NCBI RefSeq assembly: GCF_030815125.1 | Contig: NZ_JAUSWH010000006.1 | Span: 1 to 64,000, forward strand | DNA from: Allorhizobium paknamense | GTDB lineage: Bacteria; Pseudomonadota; Alphaproteobacteria; Rhizobiales; Rhizobiaceae | Length of the DNA: 64,000 bases | Direction of reading: 5' to 3' | Shown here: in pieces, positions 1-7,932 of the stretch | Position numbering within the stretch: the first letter of the stretch is position 1 | Layout: each line of letters starts with the position of its first letter | Position numbers and translations under genes: made by a program | The notes under the pieces: generated by a model | Seen by the model: only the letters and a program-made list of their open reading frames with translations | What the model was told of the DNA's origin: nothing | The model's database searches: none

Positions 1-111
1 GTTTGAAAATGATCGGCATTTCCTGCACCTTTCCTCCTACTCAGACACAAAATACGCCTTGCAGAACACCCATCCTGATTGAGTTTTGACCCTAACGATT
101 TTGCGGGGAAT

Positions 112-444
112 TCAGCGCTCTTCGCCCAGCTTTTCGGCTTCTTCATAGGCCTGCTGGGTTTCTTCCAGGCTGGCGCGCGGATTTTTGTTCTGTCCTGCCT
201 TCATGAAGTAAAGGCCCATGGCGGACGATTCCATAAGGCCTGCCACGGTGCTTTTGCTCGCGGCCTCCACCTTCTGCTTTTTCGCATAGATCTGCTTGTT
301 GATCTGGCCAACATAATCCGCCTGCACCACCCGCTGGGGCGGTTTCAGTGTATCGGCAACATAACCGGCCGATGTGGCCGAAACAGACAGTACCTGCGTC
401 ATGACATGTTCCATAGTCCAGGATCGAAGCAAGTCTAACGCCAT
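112..444 (-). CDS. hypothetical protein, about 96-110 aa
   Basis: This is a short open frame that I do not recognise. The product is soluble-looking and helical. It has a central Lys/Gln-rich stretch (NKQIYAKKQKVEAASKSTV) and an acidic Glu-rich C-terminus (EETQQAYEEAEKLGEER). No membrane segment or catalytic motif is visible. The start is uncertain: ATG at 444 gives 110 aa, and ATGs at 414 or 402 give 100 or 96 aa. None has a strong ribosome binding site, but a GGAA lies at good spacing before the ATG at 402. The gene points away from crcB and appears monocistronic. Codon use looks like its neighbours, so I take it as real, but no function is offered. Confidence 0.55.
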   Translation of the reverse strand: MALDLLRSWTMEHVMTQVLSVSATSAGYVADTLKPPQRVVQADYVGQINKQIYAKKQKVEAASKSTVAGLMESSAMGLYFMKAGQNKNPRASLEETQQAYEEAEKLGEER

Positions 445-674
445 TCCGTAGACGGGCCTTTAAGTGGAATGATTAATTTCTAATAAATTTTTCTGTTTTA
501 TAGGAAATATTTGCAATGGTGCTGTTCGGTCCGGCATTGCCCCGTGACATACACTTGACGCCGCTGGCTTGGAGCGTAATCCGTCCGGAGTGGAACGAGG
601 ATCGGCAAGATTATGCTTAAAAAAAGAAAACGCCGAAAACTCAATCAACTCGCATCACCTGGGGAAGGCTTGGT

Positions 675-1052
675 ATGAAACAGCTTCTTTTCGTCGTCCT
701 GGGCGGCGGCTTTGGTTCCTTGCTGCGCTACTGGGTTGGGCTTGTGGCCATCAGGCTTTTCGGCCCCTTTTTTCCCTGGGGCACCTTTGCTGTGAACCTT
801 ATCGGTTCCTTCTGCATAGGGCTGTTTGCGGAAATGCTGGCGCGGCGGTTCAATGCCTCGGAAGAGCTGCGCTTGTTGCTGATCACCGGGATATTAGGCG
901 GTTTCACCACCTTCTCCGCCTTTTCGCTGGATGCCGTGACGCTGTTTAATCGTGGCGATACGTTTCTTGCCCTGGTCTATGTGACGGCAAGCGTGGTGCT
1001 GGCCATTGCCGCCGTTTTCGGCGGGTTGGCGGTGGGGCGGGCGCTGTTCTGA
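675..1052 (+). CDS. crcB: fluoride ion exporter CrcB/Fluc
   Basis: The product is a small (125 aa) four-helix inner-membrane protein of the CrcB/Fluc family, which forms dual-topology dimeric fluoride channels that relieve cytoplasmic fluoride toxicity. Family hallmarks are visible: the N-terminal GGGFGSLLRYW segment, GTFAVNLIGSFCIG with the pore Asn, and GGFTTFSAFS carrying the phenylalanine box and the Ser/Thr of the Na+/pore region. Length is normal. The ATG at 675 follows a GGGGAAGG-type Shine-Dalgarno. I looked for a fluoride riboswitch in the 230 bases upstream and could not recognise one. It stands just ahead of the RluA-family gene, about 100 bases apart. Confidence 0.93.
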   Translation: MKQLLFVVLGGGFGSLLRYWVGLVAIRLFGPFFPWGTFAVNLIGSFCIGLFAEMLARRFNASEELRLLLITGILGGFTTFSAFSLDAVTLFNRGDTFLALVYVTASVVLAIAAVFGGLAVGRALF

Positions 1053-1150
1053 GTTTTTTCCGCTGCGCCATTTCCCAAGCCGGGCGAAATAGGCTAAAGC
1101 CTGCCGAAACTGATTGAAAGCAGCCCTTTTGCTGCGGGACTGAAATATCC

Positions 1151-2146
1151 ATGGCAGGTATCGAACATATCAAGGTAGAGCCGGACGAGGCGGGCATGCG
1201 GCTCGATCGCTGGTTCAAGATCCACTATCCGGGCCTCGGCTTCGGCCAGTTGCAGAAGCTTCTGCGCTCCGGCCAGGTGCGGGTCGATGGCGGGCGGGTG
1301 AAGACCGATGCCCGCGTGCAGCCCGGCCAGATGGTGCGCGTGCCGCCGCTGGATGTGGACGCCAAAGGCCCGAAATCCGGCCCTATCGCCGGCAAGGATT
1401 TGAGAAATTCCGGCGATGCAGAATTGCTCGCCCGCATGCTGTTGCATGAAGATGACAAGGTGTTCGTGCTGAACAAGCCCGCCGGTCTGGCCGTGCAGGG
1501 CGGTTCGGGCGTTGCCCGCCATATCGACAAGATGCTGGAGGCCTGGACCAGCAAGAAGGGTGAAAAGCCACGCCTTGTGCACCGCCTCGACCGTGATACC
1601 TCCGGCGTGCTGGTGGTTGCCCGTACCCGCGGGGCGGCGCAGAAACTCACCGCCGCCTTCCGTGAGCGCGACACCAAGAAGACCTATTGGTCGCTGGTCA
1701 AGGGCGTGCCGCGCAAGCGCGAGGACAAGATCTCCACCTGGCTGGTGAAGGAGCCGACGATCGACGGCGACCGCATGCGCATCGCCAAGCATGGCGAGGA
1801 GGGGGCGGACCACGCCGTCTCTTTCTACCGCGTCATCGAGACCGCAGCCCAGCGCCTGTCCTGGCTGGAAATGGAGCCCTATACGGGCCGCACCCACCAG
1901 TTGCGCGTTCATGCGCTGCATATCGGCCATCCGATCATCGGCGACCCGAAATATTTCATTGACGATCCCAACTGGGATTTTCCGGGCGGGGTGCAGAAGC
2001 GCCTGCACCTTCACGCCCGTCACATCGATATTCCGCATCCGAATGGCGGCCGTCTCAAGGTCACGGCACCGCTGCCGCCGCATATGGTGCAGACATGGAA
2101 CCTGCTCGGCTTCGACCAGGATTATGGCGGGGATGACGGGGAATGA
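1151..2146 (+). CDS. rluC: RluA-family 23S rRNA pseudouridine synthase (RluC-like)
   Basis: The product (331 aa) isomerises specific uridines of rRNA to pseudouridine. An S4 RNA-binding domain occupies roughly residues 10-75 (MRLDRWFKIHYPGL...GQVRVDGGRV). The catalytic domain contains HRLDRDTSGVLVVA, whose second Asp is the catalytic nucleophile, then a KTYWSLVKG segment and the GRTHQLRVHALHIGHPIIGD block. S4 plus this motif order is typical of RluC/RluD. The HRLDRDTSG form fits RluC somewhat better, but target positions cannot be read from sequence. The gene overlaps the following HAD phosphatase by 4 bases (ATGA), so the two are translationally coupled; the same pairing is common in rhizobia. 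Confidence 0.88.
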   Translation: MAGIEHIKVEPDEAGMRLDRWFKIHYPGLGFGQLQKLLRSGQVRVDGGRVKTDARVQPGQMVRVPPLDVDAKGPKSGPIAGKDLRNSGDAELLARMLLHEDDKVFVLNKPAGLAVQGGSGVARHIDKMLEAWTSKKGEKPRLVHRLDRDTSGVLVVARTRGAAQKLTAAFRERDTKKTYWSLVKGVPRKREDKISTWLVKEPTIDGDRMRIAKHGEEGADHAVSFYRVIETAAQRLSWLEMEPYTGRTHQLRVHALHIGHPIIGDPKYFIDDPNWDFPGGVQKRLHLHARHIDIPHPNGGRLKVTAPLPPHMVQTWNLLGFDQDYGGDDGE

Positions 2147-2802
2147 AGCTTGCCCTCTTCGATTGTGACGGCACGTTGGTGGACAGCGCAGGCACCATCC
2201 ACGAAACCATGCGCCGCACCTTCCTTGCCTTCGGCAAGCCGGAGCCGACGCTTGCCCTGACGAAATCGATCATGGGGCTGACGCTGGATATCGCCATCGC
2301 CCGCATTGACGGCAAGCCGCATGTGGATGACGAGGCGCTGGCCATGACCGCCCATTACAAATCGCTCTTCACCGATGTCCGCCATGCGCCGGGGTTCAGC
2401 GAGCCGCTCTTTGCGGGTGTTCGCGAACTGCTTGACCATCTTGCTGGCGTCGAGCATCTGATCGTTGGGGCTGTGACCGGCAAATCCCGGCGGGGATTGC
2501 GCTATATCCTGGAAACCCATGGGTTGGAGAGCCATATCCACGTTGCCCGCACTGCCGATGATTGCCCCTCCAAGCCGCATCCCGCCATGGTGATGGAGTG
2601 CTGCGCGGAAACCGGCATGACACCGGCTCAGACCGTGGTGATTGGCGATGCCATCTATGACATGCAGATGGCGCGGGCTGCCGGAGCAAAGGCCATCGGT
2701 GTCAGTTGGGGATCTGCCTCGGTGGAGGATCTGCAGGTGGCAGGTGCCGATGCCATCGTCTACCATCCGGCAGAATTGATTGAACTGATTATGCAAGAGT
2801 AA
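2143..2802 (+). CDS. HAD-superfamily phosphatase (Gph-like)
   Basis: A 219-aa haloacid-dehalogenase-type hydrolase. Motif I is FDCDGTLVDS near residue 6, with the nucleophilic Asp and the acid/base Asp two residues later. Motif II is the Thr in GAVTGKS, motif III is the Lys in PSKPHP, and motif IV is GDAIYDMQMA. The cap insertion between motifs I and II is of the small helical C1 type, as in phosphoglycolate phosphatase and beta-phosphoglucomutase. The substrate is not predictable; phosphoglycolate, pyrophosphate or a nucleotide are all possible. It overlaps the pseudouridine synthase start-to-stop and is followed after 4 bases by the ATP12 gene, so the three form an operon. Confidence 0.85.
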   Translation: MKLALFDCDGTLVDSAGTIHETMRRTFLAFGKPEPTLALTKSIMGLTLDIAIARIDGKPHVDDEALAMTAHYKSLFTDVRHAPGFSEPLFAGVRELLDHLAGVEHLIVGAVTGKSRRGLRYILETHGLESHIHVARTADDCPSKPHPAMVMECCAETGMTPAQTVVIGDAIYDMQMARAAGAKAIGVSWGSASVEDLQVAGADAIVYHPAELIELIMQE

Positions 2803-2806
2803 GGCC

Positions 2807-3592
2807 ATGCGTGACATTTTCGAAGGCGTGACGCCGGAAATGAGCGATCCCGATCCGGTGCGCCGCGCCCAGATCCAGATGAAGCGACCGCTGCCGAAGC
2901 GGTTTTATGCCGAGGCGACGGTGTCGCCCACCGATGCGGGCTTTGCGGTGACGCTGGATGGCCGCGCCGTCAAGACGCCCGCCCGCAACACGCTGATCCT
3001 GCCAACCTCTGGAGCAGCCGAACTGGTGGCTGAGGAGTGGCGCGCCCAGGGTGAGGAGGTCGATCCGGCCACGATGCCGGTGACGCGGCTGACCAACACG
3101 GCCATCGATGCCGTCTCGAAAACGCTTGAAGAGGTGCTGGAGGATATCGTCCGATTTTCCTCCTCCGATCTTCTCTGCTACCGTGCTGAAGACCCGCAGG
3201 AACTGGTGGAGCGCCAGAGCGCCCGCTGGAATCCGGTGCTTGCCTGGCTGAACGATACCCACGGCGTCAAGCTCATCACCATCAGCGGTATCATGCATCA
3301 GGAGCAGCCAGCGCAATCCACATCAGCCTTTCGCCGGGCGCTGGAGCGCTATGGCAATGCCTTCCAATTGGCTGCCCTGCATGTGGTGACCACGCTGACT
3401 GGCTCCGCCGCCTTGACGCTGGCGCTGGCCGATGGGTTTTCGAGCCTCGAAGAGGTCTGGGCCCTGGCACATCTGGATGAAGACTGGACCAACGAGCACT
3501 GGGGCGTGGACGAAGAGGCTGCAGCCCGCCGCGAGGCGCGTTTGCGCGAAATGCAGGCGGCCTGGGCATTGTTTAACGCTGTCCAGACATAA
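2807..3592 (+). CDS. ATP12-family chaperone for F1-ATP synthase alpha subunit
   Basis: A 261-aa homologue of mitochondrial ATP12, a chaperone that binds the F1 alpha subunit before assembly; the family is restricted to alphaproteobacteria and mitochondria. Visible features are the PLPKRFYAEATV entry, the VTLDGRAVKTPARN beta segment, the EEWRAQGEEVDPATMPVTRL segment and the SSDLLCYRAEDP region that characterise the family. The C-terminal half is helical, ending in a charged EAAARREARLREMQAAW helix. It is third in the operon with the pseudouridine synthase and HAD phosphatase, starting 4 bases after the HAD stop codon. An ATG at 2807 follows TAAGGCC and gives the full family length. Confidence 0.9.
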   Translation: MRDIFEGVTPEMSDPDPVRRAQIQMKRPLPKRFYAEATVSPTDAGFAVTLDGRAVKTPARNTLILPTSGAAELVAEEWRAQGEEVDPATMPVTRLTNTAIDAVSKTLEEVLEDIVRFSSSDLLCYRAEDPQELVERQSARWNPVLAWLNDTHGVKLITISGIMHQEQPAQSTSAFRRALERYGNAFQLAALHVVTTLTGSAALTLALADGFSSLEEVWALAHLDEDWTNEHWGVDEEAAARREARLREMQAAWALFNAVQT

Positions 3593-3655
3593 GGATCGCA
3601 AGCCACCGGCAAGCGCGATGGCGCATCAGAAGCATGATCACGTCGCGAGTCGTCC

Positions 3656-4117
3656 ATGCTGCTTTTTCGCCTTCGCTTCTTTCTCGTCCTGATAGTCTCT
3701 CTCGCCGTTGCGGGCTGCGTTTCCGCGCTGCTGCCGGAAAGGCCGAAGCGCTTCTATTACGATGTTCGCGCCGTCACCGTGCTTGCGGGGCCGCGCGTGC
3801 CGGTGTCGCTGATCGAGGGCATCGAGCGGCGCATGCAGGCCTCTGTCGAGGCCACCACGCGGGCCGATCTGCCACCGCGCGTTATCCTGACCGTGCGCAT
3901 CAAGCGTTTTGACAGCGGCATCGGCCTCAATCATCGCCTGAATGAGGCGGAGGTCGAGGTCAAGGCGACCTATGTCGAGAATGGCTCGGACGCCGCCGAA
4001 GGCGATTTCAAGGTCCAGACCGAGACGCTGGACCCCGCCCTTGCCGCTGAAAGCCTTGCGGAAGCCGTGGCCGCCCGCCTTCGCAGCCTGTTTTCTCTCA
4101 AATCAGCCCGCCTCTGA
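3656..4117 (+). CDS. predicted lipoprotein of unknown function
   Basis: A 153-aa secreted protein. The first 22 residues form a signal sequence (LRFFLVLIVSLAVAGC) ending in a lipobox-like AVAGC, with Cys at about residue 21, so lipidation and membrane anchoring are likely. The mature part is a compact mixed alpha/beta domain containing ERRMQASVEATTRADLPPRVIL and EVEVKATYVENGS. I do not recognise the family and assign no role. It lies 63 bases after the ATP12 gene on the same strand and could be the end of that transcript. Downstream is a long repeat-bearing gap. Confidence 0.7.
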   Translation: MLLFRLRFFLVLIVSLAVAGCVSALLPERPKRFYYDVRAVTVLAGPRVPVSLIEGIERRMQASVEATTRADLPPRVILTVRIKRFDSGIGLNHRLNEAEVEVKATYVENGSDAAEGDFKVQTETLDPALAAESLAEAVAARLRSLFSLKSARL

Positions 4118-4565
4118 AGCCCCTAAAGCCCGTTGCGGCTTATCAGCCTCATGCGACGTGCTTTACATTCTTGTTTTAACGCATGTCGTTATCGCAAAAC
4201 CGCTGCACAGTTTTGCGCGACATGCTCTACTGCATAATTCCTTAAATCGGAATCGATTTAAGGTAAAAATTATGCAGCAGATTTAAAGTGTTACAGCGTC
4301 CTTTGTGCGTTTGACAAAACGCACGGCGCTGTAGAAGTGCAGGCAAGCGGAACATGCGCTTTTTGCTAACCCATTTTATTCACGCTGAATTCGAAATGAT
4401 GTCGCTTTATAATCTTTTGCGTGTATAAAAAAATCGCGCATCTGTTGCATTTCTCTGTTGTGCAATCATCAGGCATGGCGATAGAGCGCGACTTTGTGGG
4501 GAAGACCTGCCGGCCTTCAGGGGTGGAGCCGGCAATGAGGGTCTTGAAAAAGGGGTAAGGGTTTT
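4118..4565. other. 448-base intergenic region holding a mosaic repeat
   Basis: No gene is supported in this gap. The short frames that cross it are open by chance. It contains the three-hairpin repeat reported separately (4181-4333), an AT-rich stretch around 4360-4460, and the promoter and ribosome binding site (AAAAAGGGGTAAGG) for the secreted protein that starts at 4566. Confidence 0.6.
4181..4333. repeat. three-hairpin mosaic intergenic repeat (RIME-like)
   Basis: Three successive imperfect palindromes can be read. Hairpin A pairs GCATGTCG (4181-4188) with CGACATGC (4218-4225), with CGCAAAAC/GTTTTGCG inside. Hairpin B pairs CTGCATAATT (4230-4239) with AATTATGCAG (4268-4277), with CTTAAATCG/CGATTTAAG inside. 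Hairpin C pairs TACAGCG (4292-4298) with CGCTGTA (4327-4333), with GTGCGT/ACGCAC inside. From memory this arrangement matches a mosaic repeat very common between genes in Rhizobium and Agrobacterium. Function is unknown; transcript stabilisation or termination are possible. Confidence 0.75.
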
Positions 4566-5432
4566 ATGTCGATCATTCGGTCGGGTCGCATGCTGCTGGC
4601 ATGCGCCATCAGTCTTTCTTTGATTTCACAACATGCCATGGCGCAAACCGTAGAGACGCCAGCACCGGCGGCGGCCAATGCGGCGCCGCAAAGTCCGGCG
4701 CCTGCTGCACCCGTGGCGGCGGCTCCTCAGCCGGATAAGGCCTGGGAACAGGAATATGCGCTCTGGCAAGCGGCTTCCGGCGGCAATAGCGCTGCCGATT
4801 ACAAGGCCTATCTCACCGCCTATCCGAGCGGCAAGTTCGCGGAGATCGCCAAGAACCGCATCGTCTCCATCGAGGCTGCCGCAACGCCTGTCGCACCACC
4901 GCCACCGGCTGTCCCCGTTGTGGTCGAAGCGCCGCCCGCACCTGCCTTTACGCTCGGAACGCCAGCCATCGAGGAGGCGCTGCTGGATCGCGGCGCGCGC
5001 CGGGAGGTACAGGGCAGGCTGACAGTGCTCGGTTTCAAAACCGGGGGCACCGACGGGGTTTTCGGCAACAATACCCGTCTGGCGATCAGCCGTTGGCAAA
5101 CGGTGGTTGGCGCGCCGGATAGCGGCTATCTGAGTTTCGATCAACTGCAGCGCCTGCGCGCCGATAGCCAGGGCCTCTACGAAGACTGGCTGAACAAGCA
5201 GACCGCTGTCCGCCGCGCACCTCCCCGTAATCCAGATCGGGTTCTGGAGGGCCGGGTGCCGAAGAGCGATGACGGTTCCGCGGCGGCGGCTCTGGCGCTT
5301 GGCGTCATTGGCGGCGCATTGCTCGGTGGAGCGCTTGCGGGTGGCGGCCATCATCACGGCGGCCCGCGCGGGCCGGGCTTCCGCCCTGGTCCCGGCTTTG
5401 GCGGGCCTTGCGGTCCGCGTCCCTGCCGATAG
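4566..5432 (+). CDS. secreted peptidoglycan-binding-domain protein
   Basis: A 288-aa exported protein. A signal peptide (about residues 1-27, cleaved after AMAQ-type sequence) is followed by an Ala/Pro-rich linker, a short repeat-like helical region (YALWQAASGGNSAADYKAYL...YPSGKFAEIAKNRI) resembling the one preceding caspase-like or PG-binding domains, another Pro-rich linker, and a PG_binding_1-type domain at about 140-200 (LDRGARREVQGRLTVLGF...DGVFGNNTRLAISRWQ). The tail has a small glycine-rich hydrophobic segment (ALALGVIGGALLGGALAGGG) and ends in a Gly/Pro/His-rich region. It probably binds cell-wall peptidoglycan in the periplasm. No catalytic domain is visible. The start is set by the RBS AAAAAGGGG. 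Confidence 0.82.
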   Translation: MSIIRSGRMLLACAISLSLISQHAMAQTVETPAPAAANAAPQSPAPAAPVAAAPQPDKAWEQEYALWQAASGGNSAADYKAYLTAYPSGKFAEIAKNRIVSIEAAATPVAPPPPAVPVVVEAPPAPAFTLGTPAIEEALLDRGARREVQGRLTVLGFKTGGTDGVFGNNTRLAISRWQTVVGAPDSGYLSFDQLQRLRADSQGLYEDWLNKQTAVRRAPPRNPDRVLEGRVPKSDDGSAAAALALGVIGGALLGGALAGGGHHHGGPRGPGFRPGPGFGGPCGPRPCR

Positions 5433-5463
5433 GGTAATCTGGTTGTAGTTCTAACGGCTCGGA

Positions 5464-5504
5464 AAGAGCGCCGTATTCAGTCTGTTTTTCTGAACGGCGC
5501 TCTT
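5464..5504. terminator. hairpin downstream of the PG-binding gene
   Basis: AAGAGCGCCG (5464-5473) pairs with CGGCGCTCTT (5495-5504), with a second inner stem TTCAG/CTGAA. It lies 32 bases after the stop codon. The run of T expected on the plus strand is absent, so it may be a rho-independent terminator only weakly, or another palindromic repeat. Confidence 0.45.
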
Positions 5505-5544
5505 GCTGCATTGACTTGTAAATGAGCCCATTTTATCACTTCTG

Positions 5545-5905
5545 GTGGATGGTTTTCGCTTCGGCAAAGGCTGGAGTGGAAAGCAAAAGGGAATGCGAAG
5601 GCGTTGACCCAAGCAGGGAGCGCTAAACGCAGCCGACCCCGCGACTGTAGAGCAGTGAGGGTTTTCCATCCGGCGTTGAAGGTTTCGTCGTGGCGCTTCG
5701 CATGGTGCGGGCGGCGACGGGGCTGACGGGCCGGAAAAGCCACTGGAGTGGCGAAGCGATCAACCAGGGCTGGACGCCTCTATCATCTACGAATCGTCCG
5801 CCTTTTCGCTTTCGCCATCACTCCGGGAAGGTGAGGGAAGTCCGTAAGGCGCGCACCACGCGCCCCGACATTGCGAGCCAGGAGACCTGCCGTCCGTGAC
5901 GGGCA
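5545..5905 (+). promoter_or_regulatory. cobalamin (AdoCbl) riboswitch, expanded form
   Basis: The conserved order of a B12 riboswitch can be followed: GGTT followed by AAAGGCTGGAG, the AAAAGGGAATGCG core (5585-5597), GCAGCCGACCCCGCGACTGT (ends 5648), a peripheral GCCACTG element (5739-5745) with GGGAAGG (from 5825), and a textbook B12 box AGCCAGGAGACCTGCC at 5876-5891. The distance from the CGACTGT element to the B12 box is about 230 bases, much longer than usual, because the peripheral stems are enlarged. It controls the operon beginning with the 99-aa ORF at 6025. Further hairpins (5901-5914, 5917-5930) follow and are candidates for the expression platform. Confidence 0.9.
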
Positions 5906-6024
5906 ATCCTGCCCATGGGGACTTAACCCCGCCGCCAGCACGGAGGTTGTCGTGGCGACATCTGGTTTTATCGGGGCCTTCGTGCCTCGCGAACACTGTT
6001 TTGCGCCTTCTTCGGGAGGGCATC

Positions 6025-6324
6025 ATGGTTGATTCCATCTCTTCCAATCGTCTTTTTGGTGCGGCGCTCGCCTTGCTGGTGCTTGCGGCTCTCGTTTTTG
6101 CCGCCATTCCCATGGGGCCGCGACACAGCCAGCCGGAACGACGGGCGCTGGACACCCCCGAGGCGATGCCCGGAAAGAGTGCTGCCTCCACCTTCGGCGG
6201 GCGGCTTGCGGAACCGCGCGCTGATATCCGCGCCCAATCCGGCCTTCAACACCCTGGCGACAAGGCATGGCCGGGCTTCGTGCCGCGTTCCAGCGGCCTT
6301 TACACGGCTCCAGGCGGCAACTGA
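6025..6324 (+). CDS. small single-pass membrane protein, first gene after the riboswitch
   Basis: A 99-aa protein not recognised as any known family. A short N-terminus (MVDSISSNRLFG) is followed by one membrane helix (ALALLVLAALVFAAI, about residues 12-30) and a Pro/Gly-rich, probably periplasmic tail. The ATG at 6025 was chosen over the upstream in-frame frame because of the strong GGGAGGG Shine-Dalgarno. Its position directly behind a B12 riboswitch and 3 bases before cobU ties it to cobalamin or cobalt metabolism, but the His clusters expected of a CbtB-type cobalt transport subunit are absent. A membrane anchor or transport accessory is possible and purely inferred. Confidence 0.65.
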   Translation: MVDSISSNRLFGAALALLVLAALVFAAIPMGPRHSQPERRALDTPEAMPGKSAASTFGGRLAEPRADIRAQSGLQHPGDKAWPGFVPRSSGLYTAPGGN

Positions 6325-6327
6325 TCC

Positions 6328-6855
6328 ATGGCAGAGATTTCCTCGAAGCGCGTCTTCGTTCTCGGAGGCGCGCGCTCCGGCAAATCCCGTTTTGCCGAAG
6401 GGCTGTGCACCGCAACCGGATATGAGCGTCATTACCTCGCAACAGGCCGCGCCTGGGATGAAGAGATGCGCCAGCGCATCCACCAGCACCGCGAGGATCG
6501 CGGGCCGCTCTGGACCACCCATGAAGAGCCATTGGCACTCTGCGAAACGCTGACACGTCTCGATCAGCCGGGCCGGGTGGTGCTGGTGGATTGCCTGACG
6601 CTCTGGCTCACCAATCTGATGATGGAGGAGGGGCGTGACATCGCGGCCGACAGTGCGGCGCTCGCGGCTCTGCTGCCCCGGCTCACCGCCTCCGTCATTC
6701 TTGTTTCCAATGAGGTCGGTCTCGGCATCGTGCCGGAAAACCGCATGGCGCGGGATTTTCGTGACCATGCAGGCCGCCTCCACCAGATGATCGCAGCCGC
6801 TGCCGACGAGGTGTTTTTCGTCGCGGCTGGCCTGCCCCTGAAAATGAAGGGTTGA
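6328..6855 (+). CDS. cobU: adenosylcobinamide kinase / guanylyltransferase (CobU, CobP)
   Basis: The bifunctional 175-aa enzyme phosphorylates adenosylcobinamide and then transfers GMP to give adenosyl-GDP-cobinamide, on the way to the lower-ligand loop of B12. The Walker A loop [12 protein letters not shown] is at about residues 12-23, the catalytic His region is [16 protein letters not shown], the Walker B-like stretch is [11 protein letters not shown], and the [21 protein letters not shown] block is diagnostic of the family. Length is normal. It starts 3 bases after the small membrane-protein gene and ends 3 bases before cobW, so all are cotranscribed under the riboswitch. In rhizobia it is often called cobP. 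Confidence 0.95.
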   Translation: MAEISSKRVFVLGGARSGKSRFAEGLCTATGYERHYLATGRAWDEEMRQRIHQHREDRGPLWTTHEEPLALCETLTRLDQPGRVVLVDCLTLWLTNLMMEEGRDIAADSAALAALLPRLTASVILVSNEVGLGIVPENRMARDFRDHAGRLHQMIAAAADEVFFVAAGLPLKMKG

Positions 6856-6858
6856 ACC

Positions 6859-7932
6859 ATGTTGCAACAGAAAATTCCCGCCACCGTCATCACCGGCTTT
6901 CTTGGCGCGGGCAAGACCACGATCATCCGCAACATGCTGATGAATGCGGGCGGCAAGAAGATTGCGCTGATCATCAATGAATTCGGCGATCTCGGCGTCG
7001 ATGGCGAGGTGCTGAAGGGCTGCGGCGCGGAAAATTGCAGCGAGGACGATATTATCGAGCTGACCAATGGCTGCATCTGCTGCACCGTCGCCGATGATTT
7101 CGTGCCGACCATGCAGAAGCTGTTGGAACGGGACGTCAAGCCGGACCATATCGTCATCGAAACCTCCGGTCTGGCCCTGCCGCAGCCGCTGGTGGCCGCC
7201 TTCAACTGGCCGGATATCCGCACCCGCGTTACCGTCGATGGTGTGGTGACCGTGGTGGACAGTGCTGCCGTTGCCGCCGGACGCTTTGCGGATGATCACG
7301 ACAGGCTGGAGGCGCAGCGTGCCGAGGATGACAGCCTGGATCATGAAAGCCCGATCGAGGAACTGTTCGAAGACCAGCTGACCTGCGCCGACCTGATCGT
7401 GCTTAACAAGACCGATCTGCTGGATGACGAGGGCGTGGCCCGCGTCAAGGCCGAGGTCAGCACCCGCATCGCCCGCAAGCCTGCGCTGATCGAGGCGCAG
7501 AATGGCGAGGTTCCGGCGCTGGTGCTGCTGGGGCTGGGCGCTGGGTCGGAAGCCGATATCGGCAACCGCAAGAGCCATCACGAGTTGGAGCATGAGGCGC
7601 TGCACGCAAGCGGTGAGCCGCATGACCATCACCACGACCATGACGAATTTGAAAGCTTCGTGGTGGCGCTTGGCCCGGTGGCCGATCCGCAGGGCTTTAC
7701 TGATCGGCTGAAGGCGGTGATCGAGGCGCATGACATTTTGCGGCTCAAGGGTTTCCTTGATGTGCCGGAAAAGCGCATGCGGCTCGTCGTCCAGGCGGTC
7801 GGCAGCCGGATCGACAGCTATTTCGACCGGCCTTGGGCTCAGGGCGAGGTGCGGGAAAGCCGCCTTGTGGTGATTGGCCTGCATGATCTCGACCAGCAGG
7901 CCATTGCCGTTGCCATCAAGGCTGCCGTCTAA
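6859..7932 (+). CDS. cobW: CobW, G3E-family P-loop GTPase metallochaperone
   Basis: A 357-aa member of the COG0523/G3E GTPase group. CobW is thought to deliver cobalt to cobaltochelatase, a role consistent with cobN following with no gap. Seen motifs: Walker A GFLGAGKTT at about residues 11-19, the metal-binding NGCICCTV (CxCC motif) near 72, the ETSGLALPQPL switch region, and the base-recognition NKTDLL. A His-rich stretch (HDHHHDHDEFE) lies before the C-terminal domain and is a likely metal-binding site. It starts 3 bases after cobU and its stop codon directly abuts the cobN ATG. Confidence 0.96.
   Translation: MLQQKIPATVITGFLGAGKTTIIRNMLMNAGGKKIALIINEFGDLGVDGEVLKGCGAENCSEDDIIELTNGCICCTVADDFVPTMQKLLERDVKPDHIVIETSGLALPQPLVAAFNWPDIRTRVTVDGVVTVVDSAAVAAGRFADDHDRLEAQRAEDDSLDHESPIEELFEDQLTCADLIVLNKTDLLDDEGVARVKAEVSTRIARKPALIEAQNGEVPALVLLGLGAGSEADIGNRKSHHELEHEALHASGEPHDHHHDHDEFESFVVALGPVADPQGFTDRLKAVIEAHDILRLKGFLDVPEKRMRLVVQAVGSRIDSYFDRPWAQGEVRESRLVVIGLHDLDQQAIAVAIKAAV

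Noticed and set aside
445..674. Possible fluoride riboswitch ahead of crcB
   Set aside because: The conserved core pattern could not be found in the 230 bases upstream.
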